A DNA stretch of 64,000 bases from assembly GCA_002786025.1 (NCBI GenBank), contig NHNW01000008.1, positions 434,001 through 498,000 on the forward strand. The letters are read 5' to 3'. The notes beneath the pieces were generated by a model, which worked only from the letters and a program-made list of their open reading frames with translations, was not told where the DNA came from and ran no database searches. Of the stretch, positions 1 to 11,970 are shown in pieces; positions within the stretch are counted from its first letter, which is position 1; each line of letters starts with the position of its first letter. This stretch comes from Zasmidium citrigriseum. Its lineage: Eukaryota; Ascomycota; Dothideomycetes; Mycosphaerellales; Mycosphaerellaceae. A program made the translations under genes and the position numbers.

Positions 1-1358
1 ACTTCCGGGACAAAGTCGTGGTTGTGGGGTGGAAAGAGCACGACCGACCGGTCAGGGCAAACAGCCGATAGTAGTGTGAGGCACAGAACGTTGACAAATG
101 TCTCTCGCTTGACCTAAGTGGAGCCACATGTCTTCTGGGAAGATTGTGCGCTGACCGCGAACCGCAATGCTATTTGCATTCACTTTCCAATGCAAAACTG
201 ATCCCGATTGCCAAGTCGCTTGGCGGTTGATCGGTAGGAGGTACTGAGCGTCAGGTATCTCGGTATGCGCTGTGAATGCAGCGGTCTGGGTCTCGAATGC
301 TCTTGTAGAGGTCACTCACGAGGCGTCTGAAGTTTGGCGGTCGTCTTGGGGCCTCATTTAGACCGTTCGGTGAATTCAATGCGTCATTCTGCTGGGTAGG
401 TCGAGCTAAGCTTTGGAGCGCCTCGTTTGCGACATTGATCGCTGCCCTGCCCCGTGGCAGCCCTGTCTGTGGCTTAAGCGCGGGCAGCACAAGTGAGAGC
501 AGGAGGGGGGCTCAGGTTCAGGGCGTGTGGAAGGATTGCGAGCCCAGGTCGCTGGGAACAGGCCTTAGCGAGAGGCAGGGCAAGCGGCTTGTGCAATCAG
601 AGCCTCCTTCTCCGTGCTTGCCGTGAGGATGGGCGCGGGCTGCCACGCTGCTGCAAGATGCATCGCGAGCCCTTCCTTCGCTTGCCTGCACGTCGTGCGG
701 CTCGCAATCGGCGGACGGGCGATATGCGATGCAGTGAGTGCCTTGCGAGACCAGAGGCTTCACACGATGCAGGCCAAACCGTCGCGCCAAGCCCCGACTT
801 TCCCTCACGTCGCTGTGGGATCGCCACAACGCCGACTACAGGCCCAATCGTTGCCCGAGCCGCGTGCCGTGGCAGCCGAGCGTCAAGCTCATCGCCAGCG
901 GACTGTCCGTGAAGCCAGTCGACAGACCCTGGCGTCTGCGCTGTGACTCGCTGCTGTCCAACCTTACCCGTCCTCGTCTTGGGTCCATCCTCGTCCGGCG
1001 ACTGCCCGCCAAGCCCCGGGCTCATATCCACACCGCGCAGAAGGGCATCGAGGTTCCTGGAGTCGTCGATCCCGCAGGCCTTGTCAGCCTTGGCGACATG
1101 TCCTCGGTATGCAGGCCTCTGTGGCGGTTGCAATACATAGGCTATGGCGCAGCATCGCCAGATATGCACAGCTTCAACTTTTCTTCCTGCCCCATGGACC
1201 CTCCCCAACCGTAGGCCCGTCGACTCTGCTGTCCCGAACTTTCCAGCATTGTCAGCCACGGTTCTCCAGACACTTGTTTTCTACTTCCGCAACCTTTTTC
1301 CTAACCTCACCCTTCACCTCTCAAGTCGTCGACTTGCCTGCTGCTATTTTGTGTGGTT
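1..1358. other. no callable gene; upstream region of regulator
   Basis: GC-rich DNA with open frames on both strands that overlap one another and show no recognisable motif. I see no secure gene here. The last 100-150 bases are pyrimidine-rich, as expected of a fungal 5' leader for the regulator that follows. Confidence 0.5.
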
Positions 1359-3802
1359 ATGCCTCCACGTCCTATTCGACCAAAGAACGACCCAAGTGCG
1401 CCTGAAGGAAGCGATGCTGGCAATGAGTCCAAGGGAGGGAAGCGCAGAGCCGTCTCCTCTGCTTGCATCCCCTGCCGCAAACGCAAAAGCAAGGTATGCC
1501 TGATTCTCACCCAGGGAGCGTGGTAATAGAGAGAAGTTACTGACCGTTTTGCAGTGTGATGGTCAGCATCCCGCGTGCTCGACTTGTATCGCGGTGTACA
1601 GGACAGAGTGCAGCTACGATGCCGATAGCGATCACCGTCGAAAGGGCGCCCTGAAACGAGACATTCAATCTTTGCAGCAACAGAACGATGCCTTGGACGT
1701 TATCGTGGCTTCCCTGAGGAGTCTGCCGGAGAAGGAATCCATAACGCTTCTACATAGTCTACGTGGTGATGCCGATCCAAACGAACTTGCCGATTCCCTC
1801 AGGAGCAACGTCCGACTCCCTCACAGTTTTGCTCCGCAAACGCTCGAGGCCGATTTTGCCCAGCAGATCACAACACCTAACAGCGCTCCTTATGACAGCA
1901 ACTCTTTCAGGCCTCCGATCCCCAGGACCGACTCGGGGAGCAGCACCGACTTGAACTCATACGATCCAAGTACCACCTCCAGTGCCATGATTGAACCCCC
2001 CACGAGCTGGTTCCGAGTACCACAGGACGCAGAGTTTGTCGAGCATCTCCTGAGCCTCTACCATTGTTGGGTGCACCCATTCTATTGTTTCATCTCTTGG
2101 GATCATTTCTTGCATGACATGGGAAGAGGAAGAACGGACTTCTGCAGCGCACTGCTCGTCAATGCTGTCCTCTCCTTTGCTTGCCATTACTCGGATCGCC
2201 CAATGGCCCGTACTGATCCCACAAATCCAGGGACTGCTGGAGATCGATTTTATGCCGAAGCAAAACGCCTCTTGGACCAGGTAGATAAACCCACCATCCC
2301 TAGTGTCCAAGCTCTTGGAATCATGAGTCTGCGAGAGACTTCGGCAGGTCGAGATAGCAATGGCTATCAGCTGGCGGGAAGGTGCGTTCGAATGGCTCTC
2401 GAGATGGGACTGCATTTATCTGTCATCAAGAACGGTATGAGGCCGCCGGAATCAGAGGTTCGGAAGGTGGTGTTCTGGGCCGTCTTCAATCTGGAAACGT
2501 GAGTACTCCCATTTCCAAAGGCACACGTACAGAAGCTGACATTTCTCAGAATCATTGCGGTGGGCTTTGGACGCTTATCGCAACTGCCGCTGAACGCAGC
2601 CGATATCGAGACCCCCTCGACGAACTCGCGATCCGAGACGGTGACTTGGCGGCCCTACGAGGATGTCAACGTGTCCAACAGCCCGAGCGCTGAGCAGCCA
2701 GCTCGTGCCATGCTGTTCAAGGACCAACTCAGCAAGCTGTCGGAACTAGCCAGCGACATGGTCAACACCTTCTACGCGCCTCGCGAACGATTCACGAGCC
2801 GACGACTGGCGGCGACCTACTCGCAGTATCAGGCGTGGTACCAGAACTTGCCGGACGTTTTCAAGCTGGAGAATACTTCTCTGCCGCACGTTCTGGTACT
2901 GCACATGTACTACTATGGATGCGTTTTACAGTGAGTGACTCCTGTGTTGAATGGACTTACAGACGTGGGCTGACTCTCGCAGCCTATTCCGACCTTACAT
3001 CAAATTGGACCTCCGAGCCGCGAACTTGTATCCGCGCGATACCTGCACATACTGCGCCAACAAGATATCGGCACTGATGAACGCGCTGCGAGCGATGTAC
3101 GGGCTCAGGCGAGTCACTCTGGCTGTGACGAGCATGCTGCTGTCGGCAAGCACAATCCACCTCCTTAACCTCCCCTCAGAGGAAGCAGCAGCACACCTGA
3201 GCCAAGGTCTCCACGATCTGGAATCCATGTCAGTCAATCACCGATTCGCAGCACGCGCAGTGGACATCATTCGCTCCTTGTCCAGCAAATGGAAGATTGC
3301 CCTACCAGAGGGCGCGGCATCCGTCGCCGTCTACCGCATGGCTGGCCAGCGGGAAATCTCGTCCCCACCTCCTTCTACCTTCTTCGCAGCGTCGATACCT
3401 CGCAAACAATCCTCCGAAGGCAAGACTCGATCGGGCGAAAACAGCATTCAAGAGTCTCCCTTCGAGCCACCTAGCGGCAACGCCAACCCAGTTTCACGTC
3501 AGCGAGCACCACAGAATACTTCAGTACCCACGTTTTACAGCGACCCGACGATACCCATGGATGCAACTCAGGCGCAATCGGCGTTTTGGACTCCTTTCCC
3601 CACGCAGGTCATGCCCATCCCGCAGTACGATCTGGCCTCGACCATGCTAGACCTCTCGCAGCTTGACGGCGGCCAGCAGGACTGGCAGATGTACGGCGGG
3701 TCAACCGCACCGACACCGCAGGACTACCACGGTCGACAGAACTCGGCGCCCGAGCGGCTCGACGAGGACATGAGCGGGATGGAAAACTGGCACTGGCAAT
3801 GA
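1359..3802 (+). CDS. Zn2Cys6 transcription factor (NirA/NIT4-like family)
   Basis: Predicted nuclear regulator of 759 aa in four exons: 1359-1493, 1555-2498, 2550-2930 and 2983-3802. All introns have GT-AG ends and the frame is kept throughout. The DNA-binding cluster is complete (C36-X2-C39-X6-C46-X6-C53-X2-C56-X7-C64), and the first intron falls exactly between K45 and C46. It is followed by a basic linker and a short coiled coil (about 75-95). A fungal-specific activation/dimer domain (PF04082-type) covers about 215-520, with the family motifs PFYCFISWDHFL, GRCVRMALEMGLH and LFRPYIKLDL. The C-terminal 200 residues are rich in Ser, Pro and Gln. The cluster and middle-domain wording resemble the nitrate-regulator family NirA/NIT4, but that family has many paralogues, so the target pathway is not established. 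No pathway genes flank it. Confidence 0.88.
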
Positions 3803-4923
3803 CAGTGGGGGCACCGGGCCTCGGCGCAGGCCTGCAATTGATGATGGATTGATGACACTGAGATGGCAGAAGAATCACTGATGAGCATTTTCTACGGAGA
3901 AAGGGGGGAGTCTGTTTTTTCGGGCGGCGAGGAGCGAAAAGCCAGCCAGCGATTGTGTTTTGGGCGGTACGTTTCTTCTTTGGTGCGCGCACACGTCGCT
4001 CGACCAATGACCAGGGCGTTTAATGAGACTTGCTCCGCGGAGAGTAAAGTATGGGCATTTGCATGGCGCAGGGGATGATTTTCGTGCTGTCCATCATCTC
4101 CAGCAGATACGCAGAGAGAATCGGCAATTTTTCGAGACCACGCAGAGTGAGATTCACTTGACTTTCGATGAGGCGACGTTGACTGGCAGTGCCTGCTGCG
4201 CCATGCGCCACGATAGGGTCCGACGACAAGACGGCTCTCGGCATAAAAAGGATTGCGCCTTTGCATAAAAATTTTGTGTACCTTTGTCATGCGTGCCTGG
4301 CGCCGAGGAGGGTTGCAAAAAAGGTACGAGACGCTGCGGCCAGATGCAACGTCTTTTGTCGATCGAGAGTCATGTTGCTTTGTGCTGAGACGGGCTCACT
4401 GCAACAGCGATCTGTTTCTTTTCGTCTCCCTTGATCGTTGGATGCAACGTCGATGTATATCACTGGTCTTGTGCGTCCTTTTCGCTGCACCACATCTGGG
4501 CAAGGGATGACTCTCTGTAATAAGCTGCTTCGTGGTAAGGATTGATTCGAAATACTGCCGGTCCAGATGCGAGGTGCTGCTGGGGTTTCGATGACGAAAT
4601 ACCGAGCCGCCGAAGATGAAGCAAAAGTTCTGTGAGACGCGGGCAATGCGAGTTGATGAGGCTCTCTTTGATTCCGTCTCTGATCACTAAGCCCCTTCGA
4701 CCAACGAGGCAATTGATTTAAAGCGTCCAAGACCACCAAAATACTCACACTCGTTGCTAAGCGCCCAGGAAAGACAGCGAACAGCGAAAACCTCAGCCGG
4801 TGTGGAATCTCTGCAGCTTACAAAACAGCTGGAAGCTACCTCTAGCACGCGACTATCGGCGATCCCAAACGTCATCTTCGACAGCTATATATCACGAAGC
4901 TACCAGCCGGCGCGGCGAATTGA
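3803..4923. other. intergenic, 3' end of regulator and glutathione reductase promoter
   Basis: No convincing coding sequence. Several short overlapping frames have no motif. The region ends at the in-frame TGA (4921-4923) that bounds the open 5' extension of the glutathione reductase gene. Confidence 0.5.
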
Positions 4924-5064
4924 CGGATCACTACCGCCAAACTGTCTCAACGAATCCCCCTTCGCCTATTCTCTTCCGCCGCTCCTGCCAGGACGACCTT
5001 CATAACGGCGACTACGCAGCGTCTCGGCTTCTTTTCTCGCCACTTCTCCTCCTCCCCCTCCATC
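4924..5064 (+). other. open in-frame 5' extension, presequence-like, no ATG
   Basis: The 47 codons directly upstream of the glutathione reductase ATG contain no stop. They encode a chain with Arg/Lys but no Asp or Glu, with blocks [16 protein letters not shown] and [14 protein letters not shown]. This composition is typical of a mitochondrial targeting peptide. No in-frame ATG exists before the TGA at 4921. A CTG at 4942-4944 in the context AAACTGT (A at -3) is the best near-cognate start I can see; ATC and ACG codons are alternatives. Confidence 0.55.
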
Positions 5065-6468
5065 ATGGCGCCTATACAGAAAGAATGCGATTACCTGGTG
5101 CTGGGCGGTGGATCGGGTGGACTGGCGAGTGCGAGGAGAGCGAGTGCTATGTATGGTGCTAAGGCGATTGCTGTTGAGGTTGATCGGTTGGGTGGGACGT
5201 GTGTGAATGTGGGATGTGTGCCCAAGAAGATTACCTGGAGTGCGGCTGCTATGGCCGAGATGCTGCACAAGGAGGCCAAGCCGTATGGATTTAGCGTGCA
5301 AGAGACGGCGCCGTTTGACTGGGAAGGCTTCACAACCAAGAGGGAGAACTATGTGAAGCGGTTGAATGGAATCTACGAGAAGAACTTGAACAACGACAAG
5401 GTGGAGTTCTTGCACGGTCTGGCGACTTTCCAGGACCCGCACACTGTCAGAGTGACTCTGGACGACAAGAGCGAGGTTGATATCAAGGCCAAGAAAATTC
5501 TTGTAGCAGTTGGTGGCCACCCCAACATTCCTCAGAACATCCAAGGCTCCGAGCTGGGCATCACCTCAGATGGCTTCTTCGAGCTGCGAAAACAGCCGAA
5601 GAAGGTCGCCGTGGTCGGCGCTGGATACATCGCGATTGAGATGGCGGGCATGTTCAACGCCCTAGGCACCGAGACCCACCTCTTCTTCAGACACGATAAA
5701 TTCCTACGGACCTTCGATCCGATGATCCAAGATAAGATCATGACCGAGTATGAGCGCCAAGGTCTCCACCTTCACGCCAACTCGTCACAGTCCAAGGTGG
5801 AGGATCTCGGCAACGGCTGGAAGAAGCTGCACTATAAGGACTCAAAGGGCGAGGGAACTCTCGATGTGGACTGCGTCTTGTGGGCTATTGGCCGGAGTCC
5901 GGAGCTGGAGAAACTGAATCTGGAAATCACAGGCGTCAAGCTCAACGACAAGGGCCACATCACTGTGGATGACTACCAGAACACAAACGTGGATCATATC
6001 TACGCCCTCGGCGACGTCTGCGACAAGGGCTACGAACTCACCCCCGTTGCCATTGCCGCTGGCCGCAGACTCTCGGACAGGCTGTTCGGCGGCAAATCCG
6101 ACGCAAAGCTCGAATACTCCAACATCCCTTCAGTTGTCTTCGCGCATCCAGAAGTCGGCAGCACAGGCCTGACGGAACCCGAGGCGCGGGAGAAGTACGG
6201 CAGCGACAACATCAAGATCTACCAGACATCCTTCATCGACATGTACTACTCAATGATGGAGCAAGAAGACAAGAGCCCGACCGCATACAAGGTCATCTGC
6301 GCCGGCAAGGAAGAGAAAGTGGTGGGTCTACACATCTTGGGCCGCAGCTCAGCGGAGATTCTGCAAGGGTTTGGGGTTGCGATCAAGATGGGCGCAACCA
6401 AGGCGGATTTCGATCGTTGCGTGGCCATCCACCCGACTGCGGCTGAAGAGCTCGTGACGCTGAAATAG
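5065..6468 (+). CDS. GLR1: glutathione reductase
   Basis: NADPH-dependent flavoenzyme that reduces oxidised glutathione; 467 aa from the first ATG, single exon. The FAD Rossmann motif [12 protein letters not shown] is at about 14-25. The redox disulphide [13 protein letters not shown] places the cysteines at C46 and C51. A second [11 protein letters not shown] nucleotide-binding motif (NADPH) sits in the middle, and the C-terminal dimer-interface active-site motif is HPTAAEE. Length fits cytosolic eukaryotic glutathione reductases. The frame stays open upstream for 47 codons (4924-5064) and would encode an Arg-rich, acid-free stretch like a mitochondrial presequence, but it has no ATG; see the finding. 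The annotated start gives the cytosolic form. Identification is firm. Thioredoxin reductase is excluded by the CVNVGC motif and overall layout. Confidence 0.97.
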   Translation: MAPIQKECDYLVLGGGSGGLASARRASAMYGAKAIAVEVDRLGGTCVNVGCVPKKITWSAAAMAEMLHKEAKPYGFSVQETAPFDWEGFTTKRENYVKRLNGIYEKNLNNDKVEFLHGLATFQDPHTVRVTLDDKSEVDIKAKKILVAVGGHPNIPQNIQGSELGITSDGFFELRKQPKKVAVVGAGYIAIEMAGMFNALGTETHLFFRHDKFLRTFDPMIQDKIMTEYERQGLHLHANSSQSKVEDLGNGWKKLHYKDSKGEGTLDVDCVLWAIGRSPELEKLNLEITGVKLNDKGHITVDDYQNTNVDHIYALGDVCDKGYELTPVAIAAGRRLSDRLFGGKSDAKLEYSNIPSVVFAHPEVGSTGLTEPEAREKYGSDNIKIYQTSFIDMYYSMMEQEDKSPTAYKVICAGKEEKVVGLHILGRSSAEILQGFGVAIKMGATKADFDRCVAIHPTAAEELVTLK

Positions 6469-7975
6469 ATGAGAGTCGTGTCTGGTCGTGTTTGTTTAGC
6501 GATAACATCATGCATGCATGCACAGACAGTGGCAGCAGAATAGATGCTTGCACGTATCCATGGATTCACTTCCTTCGAGACCTTCCTTCTGCGAACCGGG
6601 GAATCTGTATCGTCATCTCCCGCCGTATACACCCATGTTTTCAGACACGTTACACAAGGGAACGGCAATTAAACACTCCATCCATGTGAGCTGTACCAGA
6701 GACCTGGTTCCACGGTCCTGCTGGTCCTGGTCGTCGGGAAACCGATCAATCTACCTCGTGCGTACCGCGCAGCAATCACGCAGGGCCGTGTTCAGGTTTT
6801 ATGTTTCTTGTCTTGTGATGAACCAAAAGTACCGTAGTCCAGAATAGACGTGCTGTCGCGAGTGGCGTTCTTTGATTGGCTGGGAAGGAACGTGGCGCTC
6901 CTTTACCCCTGGCTCGTGCATGAAAACCTCACTTCACGCTGCTGGCGCTGCTGAGGCGAGCTGAACGTCCGATCTGGCCGGTCTTGGAATTTTTCGTGAT
7001 GGTTGCCACGTGGGCAAGGATGAGATCTGGTCTATCCGGGATTTTGGGTCGGGTTCTTGCCTGCTCCCACGCTTGTTTGTTGGCATGTTGGGAGAAGAAC
7101 ATGGATGATTGGGCGTTTGCAAGGATACGAGATTTGTGTTTCGCGATCTGGGATTTCCAGGTGACTGGTAACATATGACGAATTGTATCCTGGTCCGGGT
7201 AGATTGCTGACCAGGATGATTCTCAAATTGTTGATGATGGTGGTGGACTATTCTTGATACCGTCGGGATGGGTAAAGACGCAAGCCAAGCACTCCCAATC
7301 TATGAGCATTGATTGCGGCAGGGGCGTGCAACGTCCCGAAAGAGGAGCCATAACCAACTTCTGCAAGAGAAATCGGACTGCTTCTGGCCCTTTTCGGCGC
7401 CGTGGTGAGAGCAGGCGTGAGCATTTCTTGCACGGCAGCCCCGACGGGCGTTGCGCGCCTCACCCGCTGCCGGGACCCATTGGGCAGCGCCCACGAGGAT
7501 CCGTTCTGGCTCCGGTTTCACCTCTGGCCCTCACCCAGCTCGCCATTTTCTTGGAACTGCGTGGCTCGTCGCGTGGATTAGAGGCCCTTTGGGAATGTGT
7601 ACTAATCGTCGACATGTACCCTGGTGCATGGCAACGGTCACACGCAGAGATGGGCTGTTAGGAACCCCCGGTCACGCAAGCCTTTGTACCTGATGGTGGT
7701 GTGGGCTTCTGGCCTTGTGACGGGGGAGTCCTGTCTCGCCACTGTTTGGCCGGGCCCAGGTAAAGGGTACGTCTTGATTATATGTATCTATGGCTTGCGC
7801 TCTTTCTGGCATTGCCTCACACAAGCACTCCCGATCGTTTGGTTTTGACTCGTGTTTGATCTACAGCCTCTCCCTTCGTCATTCTAGACCTCCACCGCCG
7901 CTCACTCACTCAGTGGCTTACATACATACCACATCTCGACCCTCCTTCAACAACAACCTCATATACATACCATTG
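6469..7975. other. intergenic, no callable gene
   Basis: About 1.5 kb between the reductase and the MFS gene. Open frames here are short, overlap on both strands and lack motifs. The last 200 bases (from about 7860) are CT/CA-rich, like a transcribed leader. Confidence 0.5.
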
Positions 7976-8353
7976 ATGGATCACCTCTGCCCCCGCCAGT
8001 CCTTCCCTCTCGCCCCCTGCCTCTCCTGCCTCTCACAACCCAACCCACCACAACAACACACCGGTCCAGCATGGAACAACACCCGCACCCGCTTCGATCA
8101 CACCGTTCCTCAGAGGACGTCCTGGCCCCGCGCCCCAAAAGCCTTGCTGCGCCGCTCCCAACACACTCGCCAACGATCAGCTTCAGTCGACCCCACACCA
8201 GCGATGGACAACGACGATCTTTTCACACCTCTCGACAGTCGCTCCATGTCCTCCCTCCGCTCCCACCGGTTCTGGCGAAGGCGGCAAGAGGAGCCCAGGA
8301 GGGATTCGGCGACGGTGCCCGGGTTGGAGGAGGCTGTGGCGAGATTCCAATGA
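7976..8353 (+). promoter_or_regulatory. upstream ORF overlapping the MFS transporter start
   Basis: An ATG at 7976 in the pyrimidine-rich leader opens a 125-codon frame. It runs through the proposed MFS start at 8071 in a different frame and stops with TGA at 8351-8353. That stop overlaps an ATG (8350-8352) in the MFS frame, forming ATGA. It may be a regulatory upstream ORF, or part of the real N-terminus if a frameshift or unrecognised intron joins the two frames. Confidence 0.35.
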
Positions 8354-10071
8354 GGCCGCCGTTGAGGCAAAAGGTTTCTTTTGGTGGCGTCTCACGGATG
8401 TCGTATTATTCGATCAGTCCGCCGACGTCAGAGATGGAGATGAAGGAGCCAGTGGGGAAGGACCTGGGAGGATGGGACTGGAAGGTTTATGGATGCTTTA
8501 CTTGCCTCGCTCTGCTCAATTTTGCGTGTGATTTGAGCTTTACTGCGTTGTCGACCGCACTGCCGGTAGGTGATCACATTTCGATGATGTTGGGACTTCT
8601 GGACTGACTTACCTCGCAGACTCTTTCGAAAGACCTTGGCCTCACGGCTGGACAGACCTTCTGGATACCCGGCTCATTACTCCTTTCGGCTGTCATAGCA
8701 CAGCCATTGTTCATGCGAATATCTGTCGCCCTGGGATGCAAATGCCTACTTCTCTTTGGAATCTTATTATTCACCACAGGCTCGATCCTGGCGGCTTTTT
8801 CACACGGCGCAAGTCTTCTCATTTCTGGACGATGCATCGAGGGTGTTGGCGCAGGTGCGATCACCGTGCTCACGCAACTCACCTTGAATCAAATTTGCCG
8901 CGGCGAGGGACATCCGGCTGAACATCGAAGGATCTTCTTGAGGGCAGCGTCGCATTTGTTCTGGCTCGGAATCGCAGCTGGACCGATCATTGGAGGCGCT
9001 TGTACTGAGACGGTGGAATGGCGCAGCATCTTCTGGATTCAGATTGCGTTCGGATTGCTTGGGCTTGTGGTCTTACCGATCTTCTTGCAGCTGCCGTACA
9101 TCGAAGCTGGTCCAGTCCGGGTTCGACTGTTGAAGGTGGACGTTCTCGGCTGGTTGTTGCTTTCAGGCTGCATTGCATCGATATCGATCGCCATTCCCTG
9201 GGGCGGTACTCAGCATTCCTGGAGTTCTCACCAGGTTCTATTGCCACTGATACTTGGGATCGCTAGCCTCTTGTTGTGGTGTCTTTACAGCCGCTACCGG
9301 ATCGACTCGATCTTACCGGTCAGCATCTTCCACAGCGCAAGCGCAGCAACAGCATGCTTCGGCGCCTTCGCCCATGGAGCGATCTTGGCAGCCATCATCT
9401 ACCTCATGCCGGTCTTCCTGCAGATACAGGGCTTGAGTGAACTGGTCTCAGGCGTCTCCTTAGCTCCATGGACATTCAGCATCGTGACATTCGGTTTGCT
9501 CGGCGGCGCTGTGCAATCTCTGGCTGGCTATCGATGGACCATCTGGACTGGCTGGGGCTTCGCGACACTCGGCATTGGCCTGATGATCTTGTTCAGCGAG
9601 AACACCGCGGCGACCATCTGCGCTCCGATCGGTTTGGTTGGCGGCATCGCCTTGGGCATCTTGTTGCCAGGACATACAACAGCCATCGAATCAGCAGCAT
9701 CCACGGATGACGAGACGATCCACGCTGCCCCTCTGAATCTTTACCTCAACACCCTGGGCCGATGTTTTGGCGTCCTCGGGGGCGGCAGCATCTTCCTCAA
9801 CACCTTGAAGAGCAAGATGCTCAGCAACGCATACCTCGCCAGCAACACCCCAAACTACATCGAACACGCCGTCTCCATGATCAAAGTTGTCGTCGAATTA
9901 CCGACCGAACAATCCGGTCTGCAATCCGACCTCAAAACCGCATACACCACCGCCCTCCAGCCCGTCTGGATCACAGCCTGCATTCTCGCCGGCCTGGCTT
10001 TCTTTTTGAGTTTCTGGTTTTTGGAGGACCACACGCCTCCGCGGAGGCCGTCATTGCCTGAATTGGAGTAA
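8071..10071 (+). CDS. MFS multidrug-type transporter (DHA14-like)
   Basis: Membrane transporter of about 648 aa; exons 8071-8565 and 8620-10071 with a 54-nt GT-AG intron. After a polar N-terminus come about 14 hydrophobic segments. The family motif GRCIEGVGAGAI is in the fifth segment region, GPIIGGACTETVEWRSIFWIQ marks the sixth, and LAPW/GLLGG motifs lie in the second half. This pattern fits fungal 14-spanner drug:H+ antiporters, which export toxins and drugs at the plasma membrane or vacuole. The substrate cannot be told from sequence. The start is uncertain: 8071 adds a 93-residue low-complexity tail, while an in-frame ATG at 8350 would give a more usual N-terminus of about 555 aa. An out-of-frame ORF overlaps this region. 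No biosynthetic genes are adjacent. Confidence 0.85.
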
Positions 10072-10421
10072 GGCATCCACCAACTGCACATACTGTCGTT
10101 TTGCTGTAAAGCATTTTCCTTGGATTGGTTGTTTGAACAGCGAGCGAGGCGTTTGGGGGAGAGGTGTGGCCTCTTGGCCCTTCGCAGGGAGCTGAAAAGC
10201 TAGTCGTTTTGTTTTGTTGTCCGAGTATCGATACCCCCATTTGAGCTGGATTTGGTTGTGTAGAGCTGTACAGTAGTGTACGTGTAGTGTAGAAAGGAAT
10301 GGGAAGATCGTCTTCGCCATGTGAGAGTTTGATGCACTTCTTTCCTTCCTCATCGGTCTCGATCTGGTCGTATGGTGGCGGAATATTGCAGATGGCGTCT
10401 TTGAGACTCGGCTTTCAAACT
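10072..10421. other. convergent intergenic spacer
   Basis: The 350 bases between two convergent 3' ends hold nothing that I recognise and presumably contain both terminators. Confidence 0.5.
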
Positions 10422-11408
10422 TCACGGATCGTCATCAGAGGAGTTTGTTACGAATTCATTGGAGGCAGGAGTAGAGCGGATCTCGACCTCGATGGTCTTC
10501 CCAACCAGCTGACCTCTCAATTGCTGAGAACTCGAGCATCGTGTGTCCTCTCGTAGATGCGGCCACTGCCCAAGTAAGTGTGAACTTTCGTCGAAGACTT
10601 TGGCGATGCCGTACCAAACGTCGGAGGCAGCGAAGTCGAAAAGCAGAGCATCTCCAGCGCGAACACGAAGCGCAGCCAGGTGTGTGTCAACCTTGGGCTT
10701 AATAATTGCCGTTTCATTGTCAATGTCACTGTCTTGCCTTCCAAATACAAGCACAGCATCACACCCCATGATAAGATGGACGAGTAGCTGGCTTCCCTCA
10801 GTACGCGCTTGTCGCAGAGCATGCGGCCGATCGATAGTCGATGTGTGCACAGCGGCACTCCTGAGATCTTTGCTCTCCCGCAACCCAGCGAACGTGCGAT
10901 CAAGTATGTTAGTTATGCCCGATGGAAGAGCAGATGACCCGTCCTCGATACTCGGCCCTCCGGTTGTTCCATGGGTTGTCAGAAAATAGTCCAAAAGTTC
11001 AGACATTATGGGACAATACAAGCTTGGAAGGATGTGCAATCCCCAGAAACCCTTGAAGCGGTAGGTGTCGACGTATGCCGCGCGGTGCTTGTGACGATCC
11101 TCCTCAGAGCAACTTTCTGCCGGACATCGCCCAGTAAATGCGTAGCATGCATTCATCATCTCATAGACGTTATACTGGCGCGTTGGTCCCATGTAACGAT
11201 CTAGCAGGAGCGGCGATTTCTCCATGACCACGAGTTGCTCAAAGTTCTCAACTACCTTGCGTTCGAAGACTTCGATGTCAAAGTACTGTGTGTCCTGTTC
11301 CAGACCTTCGATGCTCGAGGAGCGGATGAGATCGTAGAAGTCACGAATATCGGCCGGTGGATGCTCCATTGGGCCGTCGATGCTGCTGAACTCGGATCTC
11401 GTATGCAT
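10422..11408 (-). CDS. hypothetical protein
   Basis: Frame of 328 aa from the first ATG (11406-11408). It remains open another 58 codons upstream without an ATG, so a 5' exon may be missing. I do not recognise the family. The sequence is soluble, mixed alpha/beta in look, with no signal peptide or membrane segment. A stretch near residue 255 (VRAGDALLFDFAASDVWYGIA) looks somewhat like the strand-loop-strand of cupin or phytanoyl-CoA-hydroxylase folds, but I cannot locate a clear HxD...H metal triad, so no enzyme class is assigned. The C-terminus is acidic (SSDDDP). It is convergent with the MFS gene and divergent from the Ups2-like gene. Confidence 0.6.
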   Translation of the reverse strand: MHTRSEFSSIDGPMEHPPADIRDFYDLIRSSSIEGLEQDTQYFDIEVFERKVVENFEQLVVMEKSPLLLDRYMGPTRQYNVYEMMNACYAFTGRCPAESCSEEDRHKHRAAYVDTYRFKGFWGLHILPSLYCPIMSELLDYFLTTHGTTGGPSIEDGSSALPSGITNILDRTFAGLRESKDLRSAAVHTSTIDRPHALRQARTEGSQLLVHLIMGCDAVLVFGRQDSDIDNETAIIKPKVDTHLAALRVRAGDALLFDFAASDVWYGIAKVFDESSHLLGQWPHLREDTRCSSSQQLRGQLVGKTIEVEIRSTPASNEFVTNSSDDDP

Positions 11409-11970
11409 GTCTCCTTGGTGGCCTTCGCAGAATACCGCTGGCGTCTCGAGATTTATCAAGTCTTTCTGTCGCCTGCAATCGAGCAGTTTATGCCCCAACG
11501 TCCGAGAAGACGCACGTGTTGGTGGGATTAGCTGTTGATGTTTCCGGACATCGAAGAAACCAGGAGGTGAAGTCAATGTCACATGACTCGCACTTACCCT
11601 TCCGTTGGCTCGGCTAGCGGCAGCGAATCAGCGGAGGGGTCGCGGTGAGGTCAAGGCGCATCCCGGGTGTGGAGTTCCGACTCCTCCCTTGTGCCGCGAA
11701 AATGGACCCGATTCTAGAAATTCTCCACCCTCGACCACTTCTTCTTCCCTTCCATTTCCTCACTCCACGACTGTGACGAATCATAACGACCATTAATTGT
11801 CTTTCCTTAATCAGAAGAAAGAAAGAAAACCCACGTGACGAATACCATCGATTGTGCCCACGAGGCGAGACAAAGACGCGCCACGACCGACATCGCAACT
11901 TTTTGCCGCCCGGCGACCACGACGCGACATCCACCACCAGCGACGACTGAATCAACCACGACCCGCCAAA

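Noticed and set aside
597..1259. 220-codon minus-strand frame near the window start
   Set aside because: Overlaps several equally long plus-strand frames, Arg/Gly/Ala-rich, no motif; typical of GC-rich non-coding DNA.
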